The notes under the pieces: model-generated
Seen by the model: only the letters and a program-made list of their open reading frames with translations
Told to the model about the DNA's origin: nothing
Databases searched by the model: none
Program-made: the position numbers and the translations under genes
In this document: positions 35,614 to 47,420 of the stretch, piece by piece
Layout: each line of letters starts with the position of its first letter
Numbering within the stretch: the first letter of the stretch is position 1
Source: Nemopilema nomurai
Taxonomy: Eukaryota; Cnidaria; Scyphozoa; Rhizostomeae; Rhizostomatidae
Reading direction: 5' to 3'
Length of the DNA: 64,000 nucleotides
NCBI GenBank assembly: GCA_003864495.1
Contig: ML133428.1
Location: 1,612,001-1,676,000 of the forward strand

Positions 35614-37919
35614 GAGAAGAAGTTTTAAAAGGTGGAATTGCTTGGATTCACAGCCTTCGTAACATTATCAATGGTTAATATGGGTTATTGACCTTATCTG
35701 CTTCAGCATAATGGGCAAATTTTTTCCATATTGTTCTGATGATATTTCTTGGTTGTGATTTAATAAGACCAAGGTATTGAAAGCAGTGCAATGTTCTAAA
35801 GTCTCGAATTTCATGATGCCTTATGAAACATATTTCACGTATGACGTCCCTTCATAGGTTTATGTTTCTTTCTTTAACATAGCATGTCTTTTGCCGTCCC
35901 CGTAAGACGTGATCAGCTAGACTGCTTGCAAGACTAGATAATGCAAAATCCTCACGTCTGGCCGCAATAGCTTCAACTCCCCTCAATTCTATAAGACGCC
36001 AACTGCTTTAAAACATAATGCGAGCAATGTACTGTCTGGACTTTTCATTACGGTATTCCGAGCTCCAGGATGGTTAAAAGTTTATAAGGGTACCCCAAGT
36101 GTAATCTTGTGTCCACTGTTTATCATGCTCTTATGACCCCATTATTTATTTATTGTGCCTTAAATGATAGTTCTCCCTTTTTCTCATCATATCGAGTGCC
36201 CAATAACAGTTTTATTCGTTCCTGGCATGACCAATCACGAGGTGTGGTCATATTGAGAGGAAGGACCAGGACAATGCTCGATAAGCCTAAAGCTTCTCAG
36301 TGCCCTAAAAACTACCTTCGGTTGCTAGGTAGGAGCAAGTACATATACTGTTATTTTGCACTTATAACTGTAGATTCCCACGATGATCCTCGTTTACATA
36401 TTCTGCATGCAATTAACTTTTTTGAAGCAAATAAGTGAAACAATTTATCCTATCCTATTTTCCTGAAAAGTGAGTACTGACCATTACTGACCATACGATA
36501 AGTAAGTTCTGATTGGGTGTTCACAGTTTGAGAGTCTTTGAATTTCCGTACAGCGTCAGCTTTTAGTTTGCAGTTTTTAGTATCAATGCTCTGAGGCCAG
36601 GGTAGAGAATATCACGTTGGATGTGTCCTGCTGGAATGGCCAGGCCACCTGTTGGCTGCAAGATCACTGTTGCTGAATCGCCCAGATCAAGAACCGGTGC
36701 TTTATTCACCCTTGAATAGCGATACCCGCTGGCCTCGGACTTGTTTGCGACTTTGAATAATTGGCGCTAGTCAACAATATAGTTGCAGGGGCTCCACTTC
36801 TGTTTATTTTGGATTTTGATTTTTGGTTATTGATCCTCTTTCTGTATGCTTTGCGGAGGTTTTCGCAACTTTTCAACCAAAGAAGATAGATAAAGAATTA
36901 TCCTGCGTGGAATCCGTTGTCAAATGGTATGTAGTTTTTGTTGTGTTTCATCCATCAAGGAGAGGCATGCGCAGTCACTGAACATCATTGGAAATAAAAA
37001 ATAAATAGGCTAGTAAAATGTCCTATATACGTGATTGCTTAATATCCATGTGCATTCGTTTCTAAGAGCAAGAATTCTCACAGCGTACATCGAATCATGG
37101 AATCATCGAGTTATAAGCTTACATTGAATCTTATCAATAAGAGTCGACTGTCATATTGCAAATCCATTCACGAATATCTTTTAATGTGACCAAGAGCTCA
37201 AAGTTCGTTAACAGTTTATCATTTTGTTATCTATTGCATCAATTGCTTCTTGAAGTTCATTTCCTTGATCAACATTTATAGGACAGAACGCTAGGTTATT
37301 TCTGTATGATTTTTCGGCCAAGTCTATGTTACCGAAAATGGTGACTCTCTCGTTTTTGTGGATTTTTGTTGTTGATTCCTTTATCGCCAATTTTGGCTCC
37401 TCGTATTCATTTCCTCTTTTTGGAGTTTCACAATAAAGTACTTATTATGTGTGTTTTGTTCTGTTATTGTGTGTTTTGGGGGTTCTAGACCATTATGTAC
37501 TTCGGGGGCGTTGGATGTAGGGTCTGGGGTGCAATAGACGTATTAACCAACGATAGACCTGAATCGATGGACATTGCTTGTTGCCTTTTCTCGTCACTTT
37601 GAAGCAGAAAGTAGGCTGCTTGCAGCATTTCCCCGCCAAACACCACGTCCTCATCAGACATTTCTTGCAATATTACCCTTCGTTTCTGGAAGTAGTTATC
37701 CAATTGAACATGCATGAGTTTTGAGTCTCCCCCATTCGACTATAAACAGTTCTTAGTCTCGTTGTCTATAACCCTCCGATCTTAAATCGTAACCAATAAT
37801 TCTTCAGCCTATTATGAAGGGGTTTACTTGAGGGGCTTCTTGCAGCAAAGGGGGCTTATTTTTTCTGCATTTTCATTTTAGATGAGTGACTACTGAATGG
37901 TGACTGATGTTTGGAGCCA
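35614..37919. other. Intergenic with weak minus-strand coding traces
   Basis: Between CFP1 and the secreted-protein gene. A plus-strand 109-codon frame at 36109-36438 shows no domain. The minus-strand traces at 36563-37715 are listed separately. No RNA gene or clear mobile element is seen. Confidence 0.4.
36563..37715 (-). pseudogene. Possible multi-exon minus-strand gene or remnant, unrecognised
   Basis: Three protein-like open stretches follow each other on the minus strand: 37715-37485 (MHVQLDNYFQKRRVILQEMS...), about 37420-37208 (AIKESTTKIHKNERVTIFGN...), and 36766-36563 (YSRVNKAPVLDLGDSATVIL..., no ATG). Their composition differs from the surrounding AT-rich noise, but I could not connect them with convincing splice sites, and two end in their own stops. 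This may be an unannotated gene, a transposon-derived relic, or chance. No family was recognised. Confidence 0.2.
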
Positions 37920-40875
37920 ATGTTTTATTGTATCAGATTGGCACTGCAGATTCTTGCAGTCATAAATATTGTAACTGGTAAGTAAAAAACATGCACTTTG
38001 CTGTTCGCAACTTTTCCCTTTGTTGATTTCTGGCTACTCCAGGGTTATCAATTTTTGCTGTGGCTCTGAACCCCAGTCCATATTCATTTTCAACGGGTGT
38101 GTACCAACCATTCTTAACACATCATTGTCTGATAATGACGGAGAAGTCAATCAATTTTTTTCATCCTGTATTCACTTCAGCCAGATGCAATGCCTAAACA
38201 ATCTTGTTTACTATACTGATTCTGCATATCAGATATTGTAATTATTTGACTAATTTGGGTCTGGAGTCATATAAATCTATTTCAAATGTCTTTGGGTACA
38301 CTAGATTCTCAATTTAACCATGAAAATATTTTTTATAGAAAAAATAGCTCCTGAGAAATTTGTGCTAGATCGAAGAATGAAATCGTCGAAGGGCTCAATT
38401 TTTCTACTTTCAATTTTTAATAGCCAGCCTTATCTTTCCTCTTAGGCATCGACATCCGTAAATGTCCTCCGTTGCGGCTGCCAGCAAATGGCTACGTCGT
38501 GTGCGATCATCTGATTGGTGCGTTCTGTGCTCCTGTCTGTAACCCCGGTTTTGTTCACGAATCACAACCGGCCCAAGCATATGTTTGCAACCCGTTGAGG
38601 AAAGCCTGGGCAACCTATCCAGGGGGTTACCCACTACCATGGCCGAACTGTGTAAGGGCAAGCACGCGGTGAGTGAACAAAGTTCATGCATAAAACTGAC
38701 ATCGTTAAGGACATTTTTTTGCGCATCTCAAAAGCAAATGCAAACTAAATCCTAGGCACTGCATCTAGCTGACATCTAGCAGATATACCAACAGAATTAC
38801 CTTAAAATTTTTTTATCAGCAAACTATTTCGGAGTGCATTTCGTAGGGAATAACTTATCAAGGTGTCCCTACCCAATGTCAGTTGCAGCTTAAAGTCGGA
38901 GTTTAGAATTTTCTTGCGGAGTTTAGATAGAATAAAGAGCAATAAACATTAATCATTAGTATTTATGACCACTATGTAAATTCTTTATAAATATTCCAGA
39001 TCGTTTTCTGAAGCAGTGCACTAGTCATTTCAGGTGTGATGGAAACCGGTAGGTACAGATAGATATAATCGAATCAAAAGAAGTATTGGCTCCTATTAAA
39101 TGAGCTAGTTCAAACTTAATCTGTCTTTCTTTAGGGCCAACATACCAAAGGCAGCAACAGCAACAAAAAAGTCGATTGTTGATCAGCAGAACGCCGCAGC
39201 TTCGGAATCACAGCCAGGCGAGGGGAAAGAATCTCTATGGCAACGAATGCTGAAACTGACGTCACAACTGACGCAGTCGAAAATGAAAGGGGTGGCAGTT
39301 GGAGCTGCGCGGTCGATGCAGGCTTCCAATGCTGCGAGCGATGGCAACGTATTTGAACAGCAGGGTGGTATTAAGAGCCAGATAGACCCCGGAGTAGGCC
39401 AAAACAACAACAACAATTACTATGACAACAGTGCTAATGGCGGGCAATACCTTTCCTACCAGCAGAACAAAGACGAACTTGGTGACTTGACGGGTAAGCA
39501 AGTGGAATACAGACGCCTCCAGCAATACTGGGACACATATTACAAGAGGTACTACGAGAGCCTCGGGCTGAAGAAAATGCCGGAATGGATGGCCCGTAGT
39601 CCTTGGAGCAATGACCCTGAGAGTGTGCAGGGGGCGCTGGATTCTGATTCCATGGGCAAAGGGGATGTCCCTGGAAATAACACAGTGTACCAGAACTGGA
39701 ACAGTTATCTGCAGAGCTACTTCGCGTACCCCGCACCACCTAACTATAACGAGACTGGAATGACGAATTCCACGACATCACCAACTAACAGCACTAGCGA
39801 GTCGCTGATCGAGAATGTTATTGAGAATGACCTCTACGCGAATGGATTCACCGACAAAACATTGAACCATGACCTCTTTTTAGAGGACCAGCTCATACAC
39901 AACGAAGAGAAAAAGCGGCCTCACCTCAACGCAACGCGGCTTCCGACGACGCGCGTGAGAACGACGTTAGCAACGACGACGGTGGCTACAACCGCCGGTC
40001 CTAGGACGACAAGCAGCACGACGACTAGGCCATTGTCCACAGCTGGCGACTCAAAAACGACGACTTCATCCCGGTTGAATGCGAAATCCTCCGACTATTA
40101 CACGACGACGCACTATCCTTATAGCTCGTCCAACTACATTAGACATAACTCCGACAGTGCGTCTTCCACGCCGTACAACGAGACAGTGCAACGAACGAAC
40201 GACGCATCGGTAGCCAACAACTACTCAGCAACATATCAAGACAGTCTGTCCACCGCAGGCTCTGTTAAACATAACACTTCTGACGACCCGTACACAAGCT
40301 ATATAAATTCGTATAAACAGTACATGGATAAATTGCAAAACAATACATATCCTGAGGGGAGTAAATCTGTGAGTAACAGTGGGGCAACGTCACTTTACGC
40401 GGCAGCTGCGGGATCCGCGGGCGCCCCCGGTACAAACGCATACAGCGGAAACGCAACTATAAAGGCGGGGAAATCCAAGAAGAAAATTCCAGGTGACGTC
40501 AGCAACACGTCAAATTCCTCGACTTCGCAAGACACGTCGACACCGGTTACAAACGACTATACTGTACCAACAGGGGATGAAGTCGACGAAGACGAAGATA
40601 ACGACGACCTAGAACGTTTGGATATCTCAACTTTGGTGCGCGAGTTGATAAAGCTTGAGAACATTCGGAAACGGAAGCAAGTGTTGCGGAGAAAGAAGAT
40701 TCAGCGAGAGAATTCAAAGGCAGTGGCGAATTTGCTGGTTGGCGACATGTTCAGGGGGTATTTCAAGACAAAACGGCCCCTATCTCAAAAAGGCCTAAAG
40801 AAACATTTGCTACACAAAGCAAGGCGACTTTTTAAGAAGAAAGAGAACCAGTCACCCCTTCCAAAGTTTAGTTGA
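37920..40875 (+). CDS. Secreted sushi-like, Ser/Thr/Asn-rich protein (matrix-type, unrecognised)
   Basis: Four exons join in phase: 37920-37977, 38446-38668, 39034-39048 (15 nt), 39135-40875 (678 residues). Exon 1 encodes only a signal peptide (MFYCIRLALQILAVINIVTG). Exon 2 is a sushi/CCP-like module, C26 to C88 (CPPLRLPANGYVVC ... GYPLPWPNC), with two extra cysteines. The large last exon is low-complexity: Asn/Tyr runs (GQNNNNNYYDN), a Thr/Ser block with many TTT and NxS/T glycosylation motifs, an acidic patch (DEVDEDEDNDD) and a strongly basic C-terminus with dibasic pairs. No membrane helix is seen after the signal. I infer a glycosylated extracellular-matrix protein. Exon 3 can be skipped without breaking frame, so two isoforms are possible. 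Confidence 0.78.
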
Positions 40876-41676
40876 TTATATAATTGCCAAATAAGTAGCT
40901 ACTGCTTTGTAAATATGAGCCAACTGTTATTTTTTGATACTTCGCCTTTTTAAAACAAGGTTATTCATTATTTACGTTTCAAAACACCTCTCTGTTTCGG
41001 AAGATAAAAGCTTAGTTGATAGACACTCTACACAAAGGATATTGACTTCTCCAAGCGATTCATAATTTATTGACCCTGCGTAATAGAATTAACTCAAGAA
41101 GGTAGGAGGGTGAAGTCGACGCTGATTGGTGAATATACAGCCAATCACGCGCTCTTCTTACAACCTTCTAATCCGCAACTGTTTATTTATCCTGTCAGCT
41201 TTTGGTCATTCCCGAGGTTTCCATACTCCGAGGATGAAAAAGTACTCAATATGTTCGCAAGGGATTAGATCTTTTCTTAGAAGAAAACAAACAAGTCTAG
41301 TTGGACCCAAAATATCTATGTGATATTCCTTGAAGAGGTATCCAAAGAAGAAGGCTTTTAAGGACAGAAAGGACATTATTCCATTTCGTCAAACCTCATA
41401 ATTTCTACTTCCTAATGTTGGACTACAACCTCCACGATATTCATCAGAATGTGTAAGAAGAAATCACTTAGACAGAGTGATATTATTGTGTCTTACACTG
41501 ACAAATCGGATAAAAAAGATGATACTTTTTCAAATTCTCAATTTGAATTATTCTTAGTGTTAGTTTTAAGACATCTTGGTTATGAAAATGGATATGTCTT
41601 CAATTATTTCAAATATCAACTATTTACAGTGTCACTTCCCATACACCCAAAAAAATTTTCACTGACTTTTATTTTC
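40876..41676. other. Convergent 3' flanks with a dispersed repeat copy
   Basis: This lies between the secreted-protein stop and the AMT stop. It holds repeat copy B (about 41103-41243). The 83-codon frame at 41449-41700 overlaps the AMT 3' end on the opposite strand and is a shadow. Nothing else is recognised. Confidence 0.5.
41103..41243 (-). repeat. Short dispersed repeat, copy B
   Basis: It is in inverse orientation to copy A. The reverse complement contains AAAAGCTGACAGGATAAAT, CAGTTGCGGATTAGA, GTTGTAAGAAGAGCGCGTGA and CACCAATCAGCGT, matching copies A and D block by block. Confidence 0.65.
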
Positions 41677-44600
41677 TCAGTGATAATAGTTTGCTTGTAA
41701 GAATGGCATCTTTACAACCTCTGCAGGTACTTCCTTTTTATGAACCTTCAAAACCACTTTTGTTCCAATTTTTGACTGCTTCAATGGGACATATGCCATG
41801 GCCACATTCTTTTTCAATGAAGGGGAAGGACAGCCACTTGTAACATATCCTACCAAAAAAGCAATGATTGTAAGAAAGATTTGTGCTATTTTAACTTATG
41901 CTGAAATAAAAAAAAATCAACAAATGTTTTTGGGTCAGATACAAATGAAAATAGACTTGGCAAATATTTCTGCTATTTTGCTGCAAAGTTGTACATGGAC
42001 TCAATGGAGCAGAAGTATTTTTGTGCTTGCAACCCTGTGACCTGTCCATATCACTCATCTTTTTGTAAAAAATATTCACAGAAATGTTTTCACTCTGTGC
42101 AGATTTGGGGAATCCCACAAAAGGATAACATAGAGTCTTTCAGCAGTCTATAACATGCTTGTGTCTAAATTTACTTTAATTTTACAGTTGCGTCAAGCTG
42201 TAATGGTACTTTGTGAGAAAACTTGAGCATGTGAGAGGTTAAAATAGATTTTTAATTACCAACATGAGTGTATTGGCTTAAATTTCCCAAAAATATTGAT
42301 TTGGGGTAAAATGATACAAAAGCTTTAACATGATTGTACTTCAAATAAAAAACAGAGCAGCTCTCCTGGTAGTCAACTATTGAAAAATGAGGCTTACCAA
42401 TTTCATTGCCTTCCTCATCAAATACCTGCGTGCCTCCTGTAAGTTGAAAACATTTGTTCAAATCAGCAAATAAAAGCTTAATGGAAGGTAAGACCGAAGG
42501 TAAGGAATTACCTGCATTCAAACCTACCTTACCCTTTCTCTCTTTTGTTTGCTTACATTTATCTATTATACTTTTCTACTTTGGTTTAGTGTGCAATTAT
42601 TTCTAGTCATGTTTCCATACTCATTGCTAGTATTCATGATCACATTTAAATTTAGTTTAAATGTAACTGAACTGCGGAATGCAATTATGCATGCCTGAAT
42701 GTTGTATTGTACCTCAGAAAAACCGATGCTAAATCAAAGATGAAATAAGTGAGTAATTATAGTAATTAAAATTTGCCTTTTGATTTATCGAAAATAAATC
42801 AACTTACCTCTTGCTGGTGGACCACTTGACATTAAACCAACTCTCTTTTTCTTTGGCTTTGCTTTGATTTGATCCAAAATGATTTGCCCCTGGAAAGTCC
42901 TTCAGGCCTCTTCTTCTTTTTCCTGCATTATTAATAGCACATTCAAGCAATTATGGCTAATTTAACATTCCATCAAGCTTTCTGAGAGAAAACCACAGTT
43001 ATAAAAACAAATGCTTCATATTCTTCACTCTTTGTTTTGATTCGAGGCTCTTGTCTTTCCAAGGCTAATCTGTTTGACTTTTTGGGGTAGCATTGAGAGG
43101 TTTTGTTATGTCCTCATGAGGGGCAAAGCCTACGCAGAGGGTTTTTTTGGTGCTAGTCTATGACTATTCTTTTTATCTAATCTAGAAATCAACTTAATAG
43201 GGACAGGGTACAAAGAGGATGGTAGAAAAAGTGATTATTCACCTATGGTCCAAACAAGAGTAGCCTCTACAGGTGTAGTCTCTTCATCAATATCATTTCC
43301 ATAAAGGCAAAGTCCAGCTTCAAGACGCAAGCTGTCTCTTGCACCAAGTCCAGCCAGTTGCACAACATCTTTCCCTGAATCTAAAAATGCCTCAGCTAGG
43401 TTCACAGCCTTGTCACTTGAAACAGATATCTAGGAGGCAAAAGAAATAAATGCTTAAAAAAAGACAAATTTGAAACATCTACTGAGAAGTACAGTGTGAG
43501 AGTTAGTTAAAATATAACCTTATTCAGTATAACCTTTCTGGATAACAGATGAGACATCATACATTTCTGAAAAGTGTGAATTAATGATTTTGATCAAAAT
43601 ATAACCTACTTCAAATCCATCCTCTCCTGTGTAACCACACCTTGTAATTCTGCATCCAGGAACTGAAAAAATATCGGATGTAATGCTGTTCATGAACTTC
43701 AAGCTGCTCAGATCTGCACTAACTCCATTTTGTAGAACTTCAGCAGCCTTTGGTCCTGATATAAAAGCACTCAAATGTTAATCCAAGGACATGGAGAAAA
43801 TTATCTGCATGTAGAAACCATACATAGAAATAGATGTTTGAAATAGGCAATAAATGACCAAACCACTTTTCAAAACACAAACCTTGCAATGCCAATAACG
43901 ATTTGTCATCTAAGAATTCAACAGCCACATCCATGTCTTGTTTCATTTTATTTATATGATTCTGGAAAAAAGACATGATTGATTATTTCCCATCTTTTAC
44001 AATAACCTTTTCTTTGTATGGATTAAAGTTTGCTATTGGAATGTAGCTAGCATACAGCAACAATGTCAATTTCCATGTTGTTGAAGCTGTTATGTACTCA
44101 AGGTAAAGCGTCACTTACACAGTTTGCAAGGAACAATTAGCATAGTCTTATGAATGCAAATTGTTTAAGAGGACAGTGTAAGGTAAATAGATTAGCATAT
44201 TTGTATAACCACATGGACTTTTTTAACATAACATAACACAAACTACTTAAACACAGCTAAATTAGAGGAATAAAAATACAAATGTAAGGCACATGATAAC
44301 CATAACTTTTTAACTTTTTTAGAGAAAAATAAAAATATATCACCTCAACCAATGGCCTTATTTTGTCCGCGCACCCAGCATTCGAGACAATATACAAACA
44401 ATCTTCAAGTCTGTTTATAATGCAATCATCCCTTATGCCTCCATTTTCATTTGTAAATAATGATAGTCCTCCAGTGTTTACACTCAACCCGTCAACATCC
44501 GCAACAACTAATTGTTCAAAGCAATTGATCCTGTCTTTTCCAAAAATTTTGAACTGCAGCATATGAGAAACATCAAATATGGATGCCTTCTCTCTTGTAT

Positions 44601-44926
44601 GCAAATGTGACTGGACGATGCCAAGTTTATACTGAACTGGCATCGAGTAACCTGCAAACGGCACCATTTTGCCTCCATGTTCCAAGTGGAAATCATACAA
44701 CATAGTTCTCTTTAACTCGGCCTAAAAGAATATACAACGTTTGACAAACAATTGTGGGTTGCAAGGAATTTCGCAAAGAATTGCCCAACTTTAACCCCTT
44801 TTTTGTCACTTTCTTAACAGTATTTAGTTGAGAAATTACCTGTGAGGCCAAGCTCCTTTGCCATCTTGAAGTCCTGATTAAATTGCAGCGGAAAATATCG
44901 ACCAACAGTTTGGTTCTTTGTTGCAT
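41677..44926 (-). CDS. AMT: Glycine cleavage system T protein (aminomethyltransferase), frameshifted in exon 6
   Basis: Eight exons on the minus strand: 44926-44840, 44721-44344, 43961-43883, 43755-43610, 43429-43243, 42922-42808, 42436-42398, 41849-41677 (about 401 residues if frame is kept; human AMT has 403). In the mitochondrial matrix the T protein takes the aminomethyl group from H protein, releases ammonia and forms methylene-tetrahydrofolate. Exon 1 is a basic presequence (29 residues). Conserved landmarks: [78 protein letters not shown] and the terminal [10 protein letters not shown]. Seven of the eight exons keep phase. Exon 6 is 115 nt where 114 or 117 is needed: the frame breaks at about 42883-42887, between KDFPGA and [21 protein letters not shown] sequence error, an allele-specific null or a young pseudogene would explain this. 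Confidence 0.93.
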
Positions 44927-45073
44927 TTCGATTCCAAATTGGTCACAGAAACTGCGACAACAGCGACAGGTTCTCCAGGCTGTTCTTTGACAAAAGTTGC
45001 AGCCTCCTTGTCAGTTTCCCACTGCTCAGGGAAACGAGACAGAACGCGCAATTCCTATTTTTAAAGCTACATT
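44927..45073. promoter_or_regulatory. AMT 5' flank
   Basis: About 147 bp separate the AMT start codon from the left end of the inverted-repeat element, so the AMT promoter is at least partly this short GC-richer segment. A minus-strand frame here is open (SRFPEQWETDKEAATFVKEQ) but is out of frame with AMT and unrecognised. Confidence 0.35.
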
Positions 45074-46955
45074 AAAGTGCATATGACACGAAAATTTTTA
45101 TTCGCTTAAACTATCAACTAAACATCGCTGGTAACGATGGTGAACTTCGATTTTTCATTTTCGACGTACTTTTCTCGAAAATCGGGGTTTTCTGACACCC
45201 ACTTTGGCCAAAATGTGTCATAAGAAAAACGCGGTCGGGCAGGCGGTCACATGACCTCTGTGACGTAAAGTGGTTGTGTATCGTTCGAATAGAACTGAGC
45301 TGCTGTATGGTTTGACTATGTGATGGCACAACTGTTGTCCCCCAGAGGGTTTTTTTGCATTATTATTACTCAAGCAATGTCTGAAACTGCTGCACCAACA
45401 GAAGCTCGATGCATTGTTTAACTTTGCACAAGTTTTGACGTTCTCCTCGATACCTGCCTATTGTATTGCTTCCCCGCCAGTACACTATTTTAAGGCATAT
45501 ATAGTATTGGGGGCTCCAGACTCACGCTTCTGATGGTTTTGACAGATACTACAAGTTCCTGGTAACTGGACAATCTACTACATTAGGCACTCCTTGCCTC
45601 ACCAATGTCAATGTCAGCATTTGTGTACATTAAAACATCCCTGATGTTAATTGTTCAGTTAGTTTGATAACTTTCTAAAATAATTGCAATACATAATCAA
45701 ACTAATTCAATATCTCCTGTAATGTTTAAAATATTTGAGTAAAACTTTCTATGGGGTACAGATGCAAAATTCAAGCAAGAAAATTGATTAACAAAAACAA
45801 AACATGTGTACATATTTAATTATTTCTCTTTATTATTTTCATTTTATAGCTTTCACATTTCAAAGTTTATTGTTAGTTAAACGTGATTCACAAGTATTTG
45901 TTAAAAACCAGTACGAAATATCCTCCACAGCTCATAAAAGGAACAAACATTGATGGGAGACCATCGACTACTGAGGCGACAAGTTTATCCGATGTTGCAT
46001 CCACTTCAACTGCAAAAGTAGACACAGAAAGCCAGATAAGCGACTCCGTTCAACTTGATGAGCCTGACCAAAAAGAGCGTGATTTTTGGATTCAATGTAC
46101 ACCCGGTCCGTGATGCTCTCAAAAACAAGCTTCCGATATGCCGCAGTACAAGCTTCCCATGGACTTCCTTGGCAGCATCGGTACTCCCTTGCACCAACAA
46201 GAAGCCCAGTTTGACACTTAACACACACACACCTAAGAATTAATAACAATCAAAATATAAACCAACCCCTGGCCGTTTTCGTTTTGGCAAGTCATAATTT
46301 ACATTTGCCCACAAAACTCATCAGCCTAGGCTAGGCCTCTTTTGGAAAACTTTTATCAGGTTATGGTACCTGAAAACAGCCACGATGCAAAGCGAATACG
46401 GAATTTCTAACTTTAAAACTCAATGACGATTTATCCTACTCACCATTCATTCAGAAGAATAATTCCTCGCCGTCGACCAGGCAGTTGGGAAGGCCGTATC
46501 CTCATCTTCTGCCTGGTCTCTTTCGATTGCTGTGCCAGCTTCGCCTGTCTCCGCGTCCGAATTTCCCCCAGACGAAACGAGTTGTTCGTTCTGGTATGGT
46601 AAAAAAGCCCACCAGAAGCACCTATAAGCTCTTCTTCTTCACTTTCTTCGAAAACTGAAGCCATCGAGCTCTAACATTCGCTGTCCGACACGATTACATG
46701 GTCGCAAGTAAAACTCCGCCGTACTGTTTCTTGTTAGGAAGCAATCTAAACTTTTCACTAACACAACTACTTTACGTCACTTCCTGTCAAACTCGACCCA
46801 ATCCCTTATGACAGATTTTGAAGCAAAAAATCGACTTTGAAACAGCTGTAACTACGAAAGTACACGTCTTTCGAAAATTTTAAGGTTATTTTCGTAATCA
46901 GCGTACTCGATTTAGTCAGACGGTGAAATAAAAATTTTCGTGTCATATGCACTTT
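45074..46955. mobile_element. 1.88 kb DNA-transposon-like element with long terminal inverted repeats
   Basis: The ends are a perfect 29-bp inverted repeat: AAAGTGCATATGACACGAAA and the next nine bases at 45074-45102, with its reverse complement at 46927-46955. Similarity continues inward: TGTCATAAG and GTGACGTAAAGTGGTTGTGT (near 45216-45279) recur inverted near 46770-46830, giving imperfect terminal repeats of about 200 bp. If the repeats start one base farther out, an AT dinucleotide flanks both sides (45071-45072, 46957-46958), a possible 2-bp target duplication as in ISL2EU-type elements. No transposase is visible. The inside carries a two-exon minus-strand gene (listed separately). Confidence 0.75.
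45968..46664 (-). CDS. Two-exon gene inside the inverted-repeat element, P2X7-ballast-like Cys motif
   Basis: Exon 1 (46664 to about 46442) starts MASVFEESEEEELIGASGGL and ends RRRGIILLNEW at a GTGAGTAG donor. Exon 2 (about 46230-45968, after TTCTTAG) continues in phase as CVCVKCQTGLLVGAREYRCC and ends in a TAG. The join gives WC-x-C-x2-C-x9-E-x2-CC. As I recall it, this resembles the zinc-binding C-terminal 'ballast' region of P2X7 receptors, which also occurs alone in many invertebrate proteins. No P2X channel part is present. The region after the CC pair matches poorly, and a neighbouring frame continues KEVHGKLVL, so the copy may be frameshifted. Function unknown. Confidence 0.42.
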
Positions 46956-47420
46956 GATTAAAATCATGCTTATCCATCGTAAGCTTTAACGCATAAGCAT
47001 TGGATTTACTAGAATTGAATTAAATTGATCTTCCGATTTTTAGTAATTCTTTTATCAATGGGATTGCCATTGTAATGATGGGTGAGGCCTTAATGCATCT
47101 TGACAATTAATTGTTACATCATCATTGTCAATAAATACTTGTAATTTTCCTGCACCTCGCTTGCATGAAATGCAGGTTAAATTTCTATACCACTTCAAAT
47201 CTATCTATCTACAATATCGTGTATTATTTGCGTTAGAATAAACTGTGAATTCTCAGAGAAAATAATGAGTGCAACAGCTAGAGATGGAGCTGCGAAGGAG
47301 GTATCACCTTGTTGCTTGAGAACGAGGATAAACAATATGGATGCCTTCACAAACATTTGACTTTTGATCTTGAACTCTGGAAACTGATGTATTGAGGGGC
47401 AATTTATTCGACTTCCAAAA
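46956..47420. promoter_or_regulatory. FBXL13/DRC6 5' flank
   Basis: About 465 bp lie between the right end of the inverted-repeat element and the DRC6 start codon. It must hold at least the proximal promoter and 5' UTR unless upstream non-coding exons exist. A long minus-strand frame (47201-47509) overlapping DRC6 exon 1 is judged a shadow. Confidence 0.35.
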
